A stretch of 64,000 bases of DNA. It comes from Chryseobacterium capnotolerans. GTDB taxonomy: Bacteria; Bacteroidota; Bacteroidia; Flavobacteriales; Weeksellaceae. Both the position numbers and the translations under genes were made by a program. This document shows, piece after piece, positions 18,942-27,868 of this stretch (position 1 is its first letter; the number at the start of each line of letters is the position of its first letter). Under the pieces are notes generated by a model, which made no database searches, was not told the origin of the DNA, and was given only the letters and a program-made list of their open reading frames with translations. The stretch spans positions 2,857,001-2,921,000 of the forward strand of contig NZ_CP065589.1 of NCBI RefSeq assembly GCF_021278965.1, given 5' to 3'.

Positions 18942-19415
18942 ATGAAAAAACAGCTACTTTTATTCGCCTTTTCAGCTCTGGCGCTTACTTCGTGTAATGA
19001 TGATAACCTTGACGCCTATGAAATGGGAATTTTGCAAGGGGATTGGAAAGAAGTAAAGACAGAAATTATTTCAGGAAAAGATAATAAAACGGTGCTTCAA
19101 ACAATAACTCCGGAAGGATGTACTGCTAAAAACACCCTTTACTTCAGAACAGATAATTATGTAAGTTATACCGCTTATGATGGAAATGCAGATGGAAGCA
19201 ACTGTCATTTTGCTGCTAAAAGTGAAGGAGATTACACATATAGTGCGGATTCTAAAATGTTGAATATCCATCTAAAAGGAGAAGAAGCTGAAAACATGAG
19301 CTTCAGAGTGGATATGCTTACCCAAACTGAACTTAGACTGGCACAGACCGTCGGAAATTATGACAAAGATGGAGACAAAATTATAGATGTCACCTACATT
19401 ACTTACAAAAGATAA
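18942..19415 (+). CDS. Small lipocalin-like lipoprotein, paralog 1
   Basis: MKKQLLLFAFSALALTSC gives a lipoprotein signal peptide, followed by NDDNLD. The body has LQGDWKEVKTEIISGKDN and ends with NYDKDGDKIIDVTYITYKR, an aspartate-rich loop that may bind calcium. About 157 aa. It is a paralog of the products at 20284-20727 and 20795-21231, sharing GxWK-x-x-K-x-x-IISG and the late D(Y/K)D-DG segment. Its N-terminal W-containing strand resembles lipocalin-like domains of Bacteroidota lipoproteins. The ATG at 18942 is chosen over a GTG at 18936, because a TAAATTTG promoter box at 18929-18936 overlaps the GTG. Confidence 0.8.
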   Translation: MKKQLLLFAFSALALTSCNDDNLDAYEMGILQGDWKEVKTEIISGKDNKTVLQTITPEGCTAKNTLYFRTDNYVSYTAYDGNADGSNCHFAAKSEGDYTYSADSKMLNIHLKGEEAENMSFRVDMLTQTELRLAQTVGNYDKDGDKIIDVTYITYKR

Positions 19416-19421
19416 AATTTA

Positions 19422-19447
19422 AACTCCCGTTGATCGGGAGTTTTTTA
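19422..19447 (+). terminator. Intrinsic terminator
   Basis: AACTCCCG and CGGGAGTT form a stem with a four-base loop, followed by TTTTTTA. It ends the first lipoprotein gene and separates it from the GDSL hydrolase gene. Confidence 0.85.
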
Positions 19448-19480
19448 TTACTTTTATCTCAAATTTTAAAACTGAATATA

Positions 19481-20137
19481 ATGAAGAAGATCCTATCAGC
19501 ATTTCTATTGCTGTGTTTTATGATTGCCTTTTCACAGGAAAAAAAGCCAATGTTCTGGCATGACATCCAGGAATTCAAAAAACAAGATCAACAAAACCCA
19601 CCTCCAAAAAATGCCATCCTGTTAATAGGAAGCTCCTCTTTTACCAAATGGACGGACGTAGCAGATTATTTTCCAACTAAAACCATCATCAACAGAGGTT
19701 TTGGAGGCTCAAGACTTACAGATCTTAATTATTTTGCGGATGATCTTTTATCTCCTTACCAGCCTAAACAGATTATTATCTATTGCGGTGAAAATGACTT
19801 TGCTGATAATCACCAGCTAAAGGCTCAAAAAGTAGTAAAAAGATACAAAAGCTTTTACAAAAAGATACGTGAAAAATTTCCTGATATTGAAGTAGATTAT
19901 ATTTCAATGAAATATTCTCCCAGCCGAGAGAAGCTTTGGCCTCAGATCAAAGAAGCTAATGCCAAAATTGAAGCTTTTATGAAAAAACAACCTCATGCAG
20001 AATTCATAGATGTAACCAAGGCTATGGAAGATGCTAACGGAAATGTAAGAAAAGATATTTTTGTGGAGGATATGCTTCACTTTAAGCCTGAAGGTTATCA
20101 GATCTGGACTAAAGTGATGATGCCTTATATGAAATAA
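19481..20137 (+). CDS. Secreted GDSL/SGNH-family hydrolase
   Basis: The start MKKILSAFLLLCFMIAFSQ at 19481 is preferred over 19430, since it gives a signal peptide and avoids the preceding terminator. The 218-aa product has the SGNH blocks: GSSSFTKW (nucleophile Ser), GFGGSRLTDL (Gly), YCGENDF (Asn), and DMLHFKPEGY (Asp/His). Such enzymes hydrolyse esters of lipids or acetylated sugars, here in the periplasm or outside. It lies between two paralogous lipoprotein genes but with a terminator on each side, so probably forms its own transcript. Confidence 0.9.
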   Translation: MKKILSAFLLLCFMIAFSQEKKPMFWHDIQEFKKQDQQNPPPKNAILLIGSSSFTKWTDVADYFPTKTIINRGFGGSRLTDLNYFADDLLSPYQPKQIIIYCGENDFADNHQLKAQKVVKRYKSFYKKIREKFPDIEVDYISMKYSPSREKLWPQIKEANAKIEAFMKKQPHAEFIDVTKAMEDANGNVRKDIFVEDMLHFKPEGYQIWTKVMMPYMK

Positions 20138-20161
20138 GAGGTTCAATAATTTAGAAAACAA

Positions 20162-20199
20162 AAAACAGCTTCATACAGGTTATTGAAGCTGTTTTTTTA
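20162..20199 (+). terminator. Intrinsic terminator
   Basis: AACAGCTTCA and TGAAGCTGTT form a 10-bp stem followed by seven T, just after the GDSL hydrolase gene. Confidence 0.85.
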
Positions 20200-20283
20200 T
20201 TTATCCTTTAAAATTTTGTCCAAAAAAATATTATTACTATTATTTTTTTTCTTTTCTTTACATCAAATCACAAAACAACACCA

Positions 20284-20727
20284 ATGAAAAAATTATTATT
20301 TTGGGCAATTTCTGCCCTTCTGATACTGTATTCCTGCAGTAAAGATGATGATCAACAACCTACAATAATAGGAACCTGGAAAACGACAAAAAAAATAATC
20401 ATTTCCGGAAAAGATGGCTCCATCATTCTGTCAGAACTCTATGATGCCTGTGAGGGACAATCCAATTTAGTGTTCACTAAAGATCAGAAAGTGACCAATA
20501 ATGAGTACAAACTCATAGGGGGTAATTGCAGCCTTCTCAGCAGCCGAACTATAATGTACACCTATGATGATGCATCCAAAAAACTAACCTTCACATATGA
20601 TAGCAGCCCCCCTCAATCTTTTACTTTAAACCTACTCACACACAATGAATTTCAGGTCATTCGAAGTCTGTTTGATTATGACAACGATGGCATTGATGAT
20701 AAAAATATTCTTGTCTTAACTAGATAA
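20284..20727 (+). CDS. Small lipocalin-like lipoprotein, paralog 2
   Basis: This 147-aa protein starts MKKLLFWAISALLILYSC, a lipoprotein signal with the acylated cysteine at 18, followed by SKDDDQ. That acidic stretch resembles the surface-export signal of flavobacterial lipoproteins. The body reads IIGTWKTTKKIIISGKDGS and closes with FDYDNDGIDDKNILVLTR. It is clearly related to paralogs 1 and 3. Cysteines in DACEGQS and GGNCSLL are shared in position with paralog 1 (EGCTAKN, GSNCHFA) and may form a disulfide. Function unknown. Confidence 0.82.
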   Translation: MKKLLFWAISALLILYSCSKDDDQQPTIIGTWKTTKKIIISGKDGSIILSELYDACEGQSNLVFTKDQKVTNNEYKLIGGNCSLLSSRTIMYTYDDASKKLTFTYDSSPPQSFTLNLLTHNEFQVIRSLFDYDNDGIDDKNILVLTR

Positions 20728-20794
20728 GCAAAAATCTGCAAAAAATAATTTACAAAACAAGTAAAAAAACTTCATATTTTAATACGTTTCAGGT

Positions 20795-21231
20795 ATGAAA
20801 AAGTATCAGATAATCTCTTTATTATCGGTATTCCTTTTTTATCATGCAATAATAATGATTATGCAGATTCCCCTTTAATAGGAAGCTGGAAAGCTGCAAA
20901 AAGAAAGATTATTTCAGGGAGTACCAATGCTACCTTGATTGAAAATCAACTATCCGGATGCGATACTCAAGTTTCGTATGATTTTTTCGTTAATGGCGAA
21001 TTCGATTACAATAATTTTTGTGATAACATACGGGAGACAGGAAAATTCAAATTTGGACCAAACAGTATGGTTATTACATTCTACATCACAGTAACTGGTG
21101 GTGATGACCAACAGGCCTACCAAAATCTACATTTGCTTAATACATCTACAATGGAAATAATCAATAGTAAGCCAGATTATGATAACGACGGAATTCAAGA
21201 TATCTATGTGACTGTTTTTCAGAAACAGTAG
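20795..21231 (+). CDS. Small lipocalin-like lipoprotein, paralog 3 (frame broken by a 1-nt indel)
   Basis: ATG at 20795 reads MKKYQIISLLSVFLF and then runs out of frame. Adding one T to the T6 run at 20835-20840 gives FLSCNNNDYADSPLIGSWK, a proper lipobox, and joins the frame that ends at 21231. The rebuilt 145-aa protein has KAAKRKIISGSTN and PDYDNDGIQDIYVTVFQK, as in paralogs 1 and 2. It starts 67 bases after paralog 2 and may share its transcript. Confidence 0.75.
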
Positions 21232-21244
21232 ATTTTCCTTGAAT

Positions 21245-21278
21245 AAAAAACTCTCAGATTTATACCTGAGAGTTTTTT
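21245..21278. terminator. Bidirectional intrinsic terminator
   Basis: AAAAAACTCTCAG pairs with CTGAGAGTTTTTT, a long stem with A/T tails on both strands, between the convergent lipoprotein and helicase genes. Confidence 0.88.
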
Positions 21279-21279
21279 A

Positions 21280-22632
21280 TTATTTTTTTCTCTTGGATTT
21301 AGAGATTGATTTTTGCTGTGCTCTGTTGGCTCCAAACTTCTTAGGTGCTTTTCTTTTGGAAGGTCCACCCCAGTTTTCTTTGGTATTCTTCGCTTTTTTC
21401 TCATGGAAAGCTCCTCCTCCTTCATTCAGTTTTACCTGTGCAGGATTTTTCATTACTACTTCATCTTTTTCAGAAGCAATTTTGGTTGGATTAATTTTAA
21501 CGTCTTCCGGGAAGTCATTAAACTTTAAATCTTTATCCATTAAAAGCTCGATATCTAGGATTAAAGGCTCTTCTTTTTTAGTTACAAAAGTTACTGCTTT
21601 ACCTTCTTTATCAGCTCTACCGGTTCTACCGATTCTGTGGATATATTGTTCAGGAATATCGGGTGTCTCAAAGTTGATCACATGGGTAATATTGGAGATA
21701 TCAAGACCTCTTGCCATTACATCTGTGGTAATCAAACCTCTGATCTCTTCATTTTCAAAGCTTTTCATTGCCTTAAGCCTGTAGTTCTGAGATTTATTGG
21801 AGTGAATCACATCAAACTGCCCAGGGAAAAGCTCATCAATCTTAGTAAAAAGAAGATCTGCGTGTTTTTTATTATTATTAAAGATCAATACTTTAGACAT
21901 ATCCGCATCAGTCTTCAACAAATGCTCAAGAAGGTTGATCTTGGTATTAAAGTTCTCAACTTTATAACCCGTCTGTTCAATTTTTTCAAGCGGTGTTCCT
22001 GATTTCGCTAATGAAATTTCTATTGGGCTCGCAAAATATTCGTCCAGCATATCATCAACCGCTTCTGTCATCGTTGCAGAGAAAAGAATATTCTGTCTCT
22101 TCTCTCTCATCATTTCGAAAATGTGGGTTAACTGTGGTCTGAAACCAAGGTTAAGCATTTCATCAAATTCATCGATGATAAGTTTCTGAACTTCTTTTAA
22201 AGAAATTGCGTTATCTATCGCAAGGTCCATTACTCTACCCGGTGTTCCTACCAGGATATCACAACCATCATTAAATAATAATTTCTGGGTGTTGATATTT
22301 TTCCCACCATATATTCCAATTACTCTTGCAGTGATATTTTCAGTCAGCTTCTCAAGAATTTCTGCTACCTGTACCACCAATTCCCTTGTCGGAACAAGTA
22401 CTAAAACTGTTGGATTTCCTGTTTTACTGTATTTCCAGGTTTTCAGAACAGGTAAAAGATAAGCCAAAGTTTTCCCGGTTCCGGTTTGTGCAATTCCCAT
22501 TACATCTCTTCCGGAAAGGATAGGCTTCAAACTCTTCTCCTGAATGGGAGTAGGTTCAAATAATTCTAGATCTGCTAAAACATCAAGAATTTTAACCGGC
22601 AGGTCAAAATCTGCAAAAGTGAGTTTTTCCAT
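21280..22632 (-). CDS. DEAD-box ATP-dependent RNA helicase
   Basis: This 450-aa helicase has the Q motif (FEPTPIQEKSLKPIL), Walker A in AQTGTGKT, VLVPTRELV (Ia), TPGRVMDL (Ib), SAT (III) in ILFSATMTEA, and HRIGRTGRADKEG (VI). Motif II reads DEFD instead of DEAD, keeping the two residues that bind Mg-ATP. The C-terminal tail is highly basic (KRKAPKKFGANRAQQKSISK) and probably binds RNA. Such proteins help in ribosome assembly and mRNA turnover. A TATCTTTG box sits 4 nt before the ATG. Confidence 0.92.
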   Translation of the reverse strand: MEKLTFADFDLPVKILDVLADLELFEPTPIQEKSLKPILSGRDVMGIAQTGTGKTLAYLLPVLKTWKYSKTGNPTVLVLVPTRELVVQVAEILEKLTENITARVIGIYGGKNINTQKLLFNDGCDILVGTPGRVMDLAIDNAISLKEVQKLIIDEFDEMLNLGFRPQLTHIFEMMREKRQNILFSATMTEAVDDMLDEYFASPIEISLAKSGTPLEKIEQTGYKVENFNTKINLLEHLLKTDADMSKVLIFNNNKKHADLLFTKIDELFPGQFDVIHSNKSQNYRLKAMKSFENEEIRGLITTDVMARGLDISNITHVINFETPDIPEQYIHRIGRTGRADKEGKAVTFVTKKEEPLILDIELLMDKDLKFNDFPEDVKINPTKIASEKDEVVMKNPAQVKLNEGGGAFHEKKAKNTKENWGGPSKRKAPKKFGANRAQQKSISKSKRKK

Positions 22633-22636
22633 TTTG

Positions 22637-22644
22637 CAAAGATA
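22637..22644 (-). promoter_or_regulatory. Candidate -7 promoter box of the helicase gene (TATCTTTG)
   Basis: TATCTTTG matches TAnnTTTG and is only 4 nt from the ATG at 22632, implying a leaderless or nearly leaderless mRNA. Confidence 0.45.
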
Positions 22645-22761
22645 GGTATTAATATTAAAATGTAAAATCAGGTTTCAGACAACAGAAATGGCGATATGGA
22701 AAAAGACCAGTCCCCAAATGAAGCGGAAGTCTAAGATTGAAGCCAAAAATTTTAAAACTTA

Positions 22762-23271
22762 TCAGTTAATCTTTATACTTTTACTGCTTATTTTTATATC
22801 ATCATCTTTCCATTCGCTGGCGGTGATTATGACGTTCCCTTTCTTTTTAGGATCTTTTTTAATTGGAAATTGGTCTTCTTCCCATTGATTACAGTGAGTG
22901 GAAACAGGATCAACCAATGGTTTCCATCCTGTTTTGCTTAAAGTATAGGTGTAAAATGGATGCCAGCAGCTTGTACACCAATTGGGATAAAAGCCAACCT
23001 CATCTTTACCGTCTCCATTAAGGTCTCCCAGATTATATAAAGCACCGCCTTTAGCTGGTGAAATAACAAACGGCTTTATCTTTTTATCACTGAAATAGAT
23101 TGTAGTTTCACATTTTCCATCACATTCATCACTACAGTCACTTACTTTAGCATAAACATATTCTTTTGTTCCGTTGCCGTCAAAGTCTCCCTGAAGTATT
23201 TCTTCGCTTTTCTCCTGTGCCATACAGAATAAACAGCAAAGAGTTGCTGTAGTTATAATTAGTTTTTTCAT
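22762..23271 (-). CDS. Secreted protein with FG-GAP/VCBS-like repeats
   Basis: MKKLIITTATLCCLFCMAQE is a signal peptide. Two aspartate-rich turns, GDFDGNGTKEYVYAKV (about 28-43) and GDLNGDGKDEVGFYP (about 82-96), match the calcium-binding beta-propeller-type repeat of VCBS/FG-GAP proteins. Several cysteines (CSDECDGKC, WCTSCWH) suggest disulfides. 169 aa. Function unknown; probably an extracellular or periplasmic protein. It stands alone. Confidence 0.75.
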   Translation of the reverse strand: MKKLIITTATLCCLFCMAQEKSEEILQGDFDGNGTKEYVYAKVSDCSDECDGKCETTIYFSDKKIKPFVISPAKGGALYNLGDLNGDGKDEVGFYPNWCTSCWHPFYTYTLSKTGWKPLVDPVSTHCNQWEEDQFPIKKDPKKKGNVIITASEWKDDDIKISSKSIKIN

Positions 23272-23340
23272 TGGTTTATTTTTGTTTCGGGGTGCGGAAT
23301 AAAAGGTTCGGGATGCAAAAGATCATAGTCTGCAACACAG

Positions 23341-24989
23341 TTATTTTCTTGTTACTCTCAGCAAAAGTATGATTACCAAAATAATTGAGAATACAAATCC
23401 TAACACTGCCACTAAGGACAACTCTCCTATTCTTGGTCCTGATTCTGACGCAAAAACGATTGATGTCGCAATGATATTCGCCCCTAAAATCATAGCTAGA
23501 ATAAGATTGACAACACTGGACTTTATCAGCTGATTGGTCTTTTCAATATTTTTGATTTCACTGGAAACGGTGAATTTATTTTCATCCAGCTTTTGAAGCA
23601 CTGAACGAAGTTCTCTTGGGATCTCATCTACATTATCGGTAAAATTCATCATCCGGTCCATCCCTGTTTTTAAAATGTTTTTCGGGTTGATCTTCTTGGT
23701 AAAAATCTTTTTAGTATAAGGATGAAGGCTTTTACAATATCCAGATCCGGGTTGATATTTCTTCCCACTCCTTCTATCAGGCTGATACCTTTAAATAAAA
23801 GATAGAAGTAATCAGGCATATAAAGTCTGTTATCCTTTAGAATATCTTTCATCTTATTGATAATGACCTGCACATTAATTTCCTGTAATGAAGAGCTGTG
23901 AACAAAATTGAGAATATCTTCCACATCGTTTTCAAATCTTCTTTCATCCGGAATTTCATAACTCACCGCCATTTTTTTGAGATATCTGACTATTTTATGC
24001 GGATTTTTAGCCACAAAACTTACAATAAGATTTTCAAGAATTTCCTTATCATTTGGCTGAATTTTTCCAACGGCTCCAAAATCAATAAAGACAATCTTGT
24101 CATCTCTTTTCACTAAAATATTCCCGGCATGCGGATCAGCATGAAAGAAACCATAGTCTAAAATCTGAGAAACAAAGAGCCTTAACCCTGTTTCAGAAAC
24201 TTTTACAGGATCAATATCATGGGCCAGAAGAACAGCTTTATCGGTTACTTTGATGCCATCAATAAACTCCATACAAAGAATATTATTGTTGGAGAATTCT
24301 TCATACACTTTGGGAACATAGGTCTCCTTATTATTCTTAAAATTGAGTCGGAACTGCTGGATATTATTCTTCTCATTAATTAAAGAGACTTCTTCTAATA
24401 AAGATCTTTCAAAAGTAGAAATGGCTTGTTTTAAATTAAGCTTCTCTCCTATTTCCGAATAAGCTGAGATTAATTTTTCAATATCCTTGATCAGCAATAA
24501 ATCGTCTTCGATAACAGACTGAACATCAGGTTTTCTGAGTTTTAAAATAACAGGGCTTCCATCCAGCAAAACAGCTTTATACACCTGTGCAATGGAAGCT
24601 GTAGCCAATGGTTCTTTCTGGATTTCCAGGAAATGATCTTTTACAGAGATATTAAACTCACTTTCCAGAGCTTCTTCCACATCCATATCTACAGTTTCAA
24701 CTTTATCCTGAAGTTTCTGTAATTCCTGAATCAGTTCCGGTGGCAGCAAGTCTTCTCGGTTACTGAATGTCTGCCCAAGTTTTACAAAAGTAGGTCCTAA
24801 CTCTTCAAGAGCCAGTCTTATTCTTTCGTAAACGGTTCCTTTTGAAATTATTTCATCAGAATCTCCTGAAACTTCTTCCTGCTTATTTCCGCCATTCATT
24901 CTTGCAAGCATATCTTTAAAACCGTATTTGCTTAATACGGAAATCAGTCTTGCGGATCTTTTCAGTTTTCTTTGCTGCTTGTCAAACAT
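23341..24989 (-). CDS. ABC1/UbiB/AarF-family atypical kinase (frame broken by a 1-nt indel)
   Basis: The N-terminal 439 residues contain the UbiB hallmarks: the KxGQ motif (GPTFVKLGQTFSNREDLLP), ASIAQVYKA, LKLRKP, CMEFIDG, FHADPHAGNILV and IDFGAVG. The frame ends at 23670 with RFLPRRSTRKTF. Adding one T in the five-base run near 23701-23705 restores RFFTKKINPKNILKTGMDRM. This joins a 106-aa frame that carries the two C-terminal membrane helices (SVVNLILAMILGANIIATSIV and LSLVAVLGFVFSIILVIILLL). The whole is about 549 aa, the normal length. Family members support quinone or membrane-lipid metabolism through ATP hydrolysis. Confidence 0.9.
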
Positions 24990-25078
24990 AGTGTATCAAT
25001 AATAAGTGCAATTTACTCCAAAAACTATTCCTAATGCTATATCATCTTAGGTTAAGAATAAAAAATTTAGGGTTAAGT

Positions 25079-25111
25079 GGCTGGAAGTTGGAAGCTTGAG
25101 GTTGGAAGTTA
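25079..25111. repeat. Degenerate period-7 array (GGAAGTT type) in an otherwise empty spacer
   Basis: GGAAGTT, GGAAGCT, TGAGGTT and GGAAGTT follow each other without gaps. The surrounding spacer 24990-25439 (450 bases) holds no recognisable gene or RNA, only AT-rich sequence and the promoter region of the peptide gene at 25440. Confidence 0.65.
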
Positions 25112-25439
25112 CTTTTAGCCACACAATTACTATCTGTATTCTTATTTAACCCTTTAAAAACTAAACTAGAAAAAGAATTATTCTTTAGAGTTTTTATTAA
25201 TTTCAGCCTCCAATTGCTAACTTCATGCTCATCTTAGTAAAAATTATCAGCTTGAATTTAGCTGATTTCATAAAAAAGCAAGCGTAAAATCACCATACAG
25301 AGATTAAAAATATTACCACATAATCAGCATTTTAAATGATTATTTCTAATCATAATTAAAAAATAATGTCATGTATAATAATAATTTATATATTTATGAG
25401 GTACAAATATTAAAATAAACCAATAAAAAGTATTACAAC

Positions 25440-25609
25440 ATGAAAAATTTACGTAACAGCAAACTTTCAAGAGGACAATTAAAAGGTATTGCAGGAAGTG
25501 GGAGTATTCCCCGATCAAAAACTGTACATCCGAATGCTGCCCTACTGATGGAAGACAAACATGCCCTTGGCTTATGTGTCCTGATGTAGTTTGTCCACAG
25601 TATTCATAA
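25440..25609 (+). CDS. Cysteine-rich leader-type peptide, copy 1 (frame broken by a 1-nt indel)
   Basis: The frame starts MKNLRNSKLSRGQLKGIAGSGS, a leader of the bacteriocin-like type seen in flavobacteria. As written it goes out of frame. Adding one A in the A5 run at 25518-25522 gives NCTSECCPTDGRQTCPWLMC and ends VVCPQYS, which aligns with the intact copy at 25785. The rebuilt peptide is 56 aa with six cysteines (29, 33, 34, 42, 47, 52) after a GSG break. It may be a secreted disulfide-rich peptide or a modified peptide. No transporter or modifying enzyme is adjacent. Confidence 0.65.
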
Positions 25610-25638
25610 AATACTCCATTAAATTTTAGGTAAAATAG

Positions 25639-25672
25639 AACAGAGTGCTTGTTCATTCTGTTTTATTTTTTA
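25639..25672 (+). terminator. Intrinsic terminator of peptide copy 1
   Basis: AACAGAGTG and CATTCTGTT pair with one G-T wobble, then TTTTATTTTTT. It is homologous to the terminator after copy 2, showing that the whole unit was duplicated. Confidence 0.65.
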
Positions 25673-25784
25673 ACAAAAAAATATTTATGCTTGATTTTCT
25701 ATAACAGTAAAGAGCATAAAGTACTATTTCTAATAAGAATACTCTTCTTTTACTTTACACAACTAATTAAAAATAATATTAAAA

Positions 25785-25952
25785 ATGAAAAATTTACGTA
25801 ACAGCAAACTTTCAAGAGAACAATTAAAGAACGTTTCAGGAAGCGGAATCATTATCGGTGGTAAGTGTTCTTACCAGTGCTGCCCTACTGACGGACTTCC
25901 AAAATGCCCGGGATTAATTTGTCCTGCGGTAGTTTGTCCACAGTATAAATAA
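25785..25952 (+). CDS. Cysteine-rich leader-type peptide, copy 2
   Basis: This intact 55-aa peptide starts MKNLRNSKLSREQLKNVSGSG, nearly identical to copy 1 in its first 40 bases. The core has six cysteines (28, 32, 33, 41, 46, 51) in the pattern C-x3-CCPTDG-x4-CP-x3-CP-x3-VCPQY. The leader resembles the double-glycine-type leaders (LSREQLKxxxGG) exported by peptidase-containing ABC transporters, but here the break is GSG. Constant leader plus conserved cysteines with a diverged core suggests a peptide product under diversification. The maturation system is not in the window. Confidence 0.7.
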   Translation: MKNLRNSKLSREQLKNVSGSGIIIGGKCSYQCCPTDGLPKCPGLICPAVVCPQYK

Positions 25953-25974
25953 TTCGCTCAATAAATTTTAGGTA

Positions 25975-26010
25975 AAATAAAACAGAATGCTTTCGCATTC
26001 TGTTTTATTA
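25975..26010. terminator. Bidirectional intrinsic terminator
   Basis: ATAAAACAGAATGC and GCATTCTGTTTTAT form a 14-bp stem with the stable TTTC loop. It lies between peptide copy 2 and the convergent hydrolase gene, and overlaps the stop codon of the latter. Confidence 0.8.
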
Positions 26011-27517
26011 TTTAAGATAGGTTTCATAAAGATCTTTCCGGCGGTCTTTCATCACCTGAACAGAGCCATTGTGATGAAGATCTTTCAATAAATTCAAGTC
26101 TACATCTACAATTAAGGTCATTTCTGTATTAGGAGTGGCTTCCCCTTTCACCGCATTGGATGGGAACGCAAAATCTGAAGGAGTAAATACAGCAGCCTGC
26201 CCAAACTGGATATCCATATTATTTACTTTCGGGAGGTTTCCTACACAGCCTGCGATAGCCACATAACATTCATTTTCTATAGCTCTGGCTGCTGCACAAT
26301 GACGTACTCTCATATAAGCATTCTGAGTATCGGTGAGATAAGGAACAAACAATATCTTCATTCCCTGGTCTGCTAAAATTCTTGGTAATTCCGGGAATTC
26401 AACATCATAACAGATAACGAGTCCGATTTTACCACAGTCTGTATCGAAAACTTTGATTTCATTCCCACCTTTCATCCCATAATATCTTTTTTCATTCGGA
26501 GTGATGTGAATTTTCCTGTATTCATCCATACGACCATCACGATGAAGAAGGTAGCTCACATTATACAAATCATTTGTATCATGATCAAATACAGGCATAC
26601 TTCCAGAAATAATATTGACATTATAGCTGATGGCCAGCTCAGAAATTTTCTTTTTAATATCTTCAGTAAGTTTGGCCAGCTCTATCATACTATCTCTTTC
26701 AGAAAGGCTATTGAAAGGTGCCAGCAAAGGCGTATTGAAAAGCTCCGGGAACAACACAAAGTCTGATTTATAATCTCCCATTACATTCACAAAGAATTCT
26801 ACCTGTTCATAAAAGGCTTCTATGTCTTTAAAATGCCTCATCTGCCATTGTACCAATCCCAAACGGATGATGCTGTCCTGCATGGTATTCGGTCTTTTGC
26901 TATAATAAATATTGTTCCATTGCAGAAGCACGGCATTTTCTTTTGAAGCTTCGTCCTCGGGAAGATACTTTTTCAAAACTCTGATCGGCAAAAAGTTATT
27001 GGAAAGCTGAAAAGATAAAACCGGATCATAAATTTCCTTGTCTCTTACTCTTCGGATATATTCTCTGGGAGAAAGTTCATGACTGTGTTTGTGGTAATTG
27101 GGGATTCTTCCCCCAAGGATAATTGATTTTAGATTTAGCTGTTCACAAAGTTCTTTTCTAGCATCGTACAATCTTCTACCAAGACGCAGTTCACGGTACT
27201 CCGGATCTACAAAGACTTCTATTCCGTATAGAACATTTCCGGTGGATAAATGGGTATTGAAGGTATAATTGCCTGTAATATCACTATAGGTATGATCATC
27301 TCCGAATTCTTCATAATTAACGATGATAGAAAGTGCTACGGCTGCCAGTTTGCCATCTACAGTAATGCAGATCTGCCCATTTGGAAATATTCTTGTCAGT
27401 TTTTCTATACTTTTTTTTAGACCATATGGATTCTGACATCTGTGGATAGGCTCTTTTCATTGTTTCCGCCAGCTCATCATAATCCTGAACAGTCAGGGGT
27501 CTTGTTTCTATTTGCAT
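26008..27517 (-). CDS. Fused GNAT acetyltransferase / carbon-nitrogen hydrolase (frame broken by a 1-nt indel)
   Basis: The N-terminal frame (MQIETRPLTVQDYDELAETM...) starts a GNAT domain and breaks in the T8 run at 27411-27418. Removing one base restores SIEKLTRIFPNGQICITVDG and EVFVDPEYRELRLGRRLYDARK, the acetyl-CoA-binding loop of GNAT enzymes. The C-terminal nitrilase-superfamily domain has its full Glu-Lys-Cys triad: FVLFPELFN, RKIHITPNEKRYYG and IGLVICYDVEFPE. The rebuilt protein is about 502 aa. This two-domain architecture is known from many bacteria. The amide substrate is not established. Confidence 0.88.
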
Positions 27518-27819
27518 TTGGTATATTTTTACTTAAATTTAGTGAAATTTTGTTTTTAACAGGTAATTACTATGCAAAACATTAACCAAAATGTCAATTA
27601 AAAAAAACAATAATTTTTTTGAATCAAAGTGAATGCTCTATTTGTAAAAAACTTTGGAAGAAAGCCATGATATTGTCCTATTTCCAGCGTTTACCTCAGA
27701 CAAAAATCAGAGATTTATAGATTTAATGATGTGGGAGTTTATCATTCTTGTTTACAGAAAAGAAACTTGGAACAGAAGCATTACTATTTTTCAGAAACAA
27801 AATATCCAATGTAAACAGA

Positions 27820-27846
27820 AAATCCCACCCAAATGGGTAGGATTTA
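27820..27846 (-). terminator. Intrinsic terminator of guaA
   Basis: AAATCC-ACCCA pairs with TGGGT-GGATTT with one mismatch, 22 nt beyond the guaA stop. The rest of the spacer 27518-27868 is AT-rich; a short plus-strand frame there has no coding character. Confidence 0.65.
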
Positions 27847-27868
27847 TATTTAAAATTCAAGTCAAAAA

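Noticed and set aside
25369..25656. 95-aa minus-strand frame
   Set aside because: It is the antisense of the leader peptide gene at 25440, whose duplicated and intact sister at 25785 proves the plus strand is coding.
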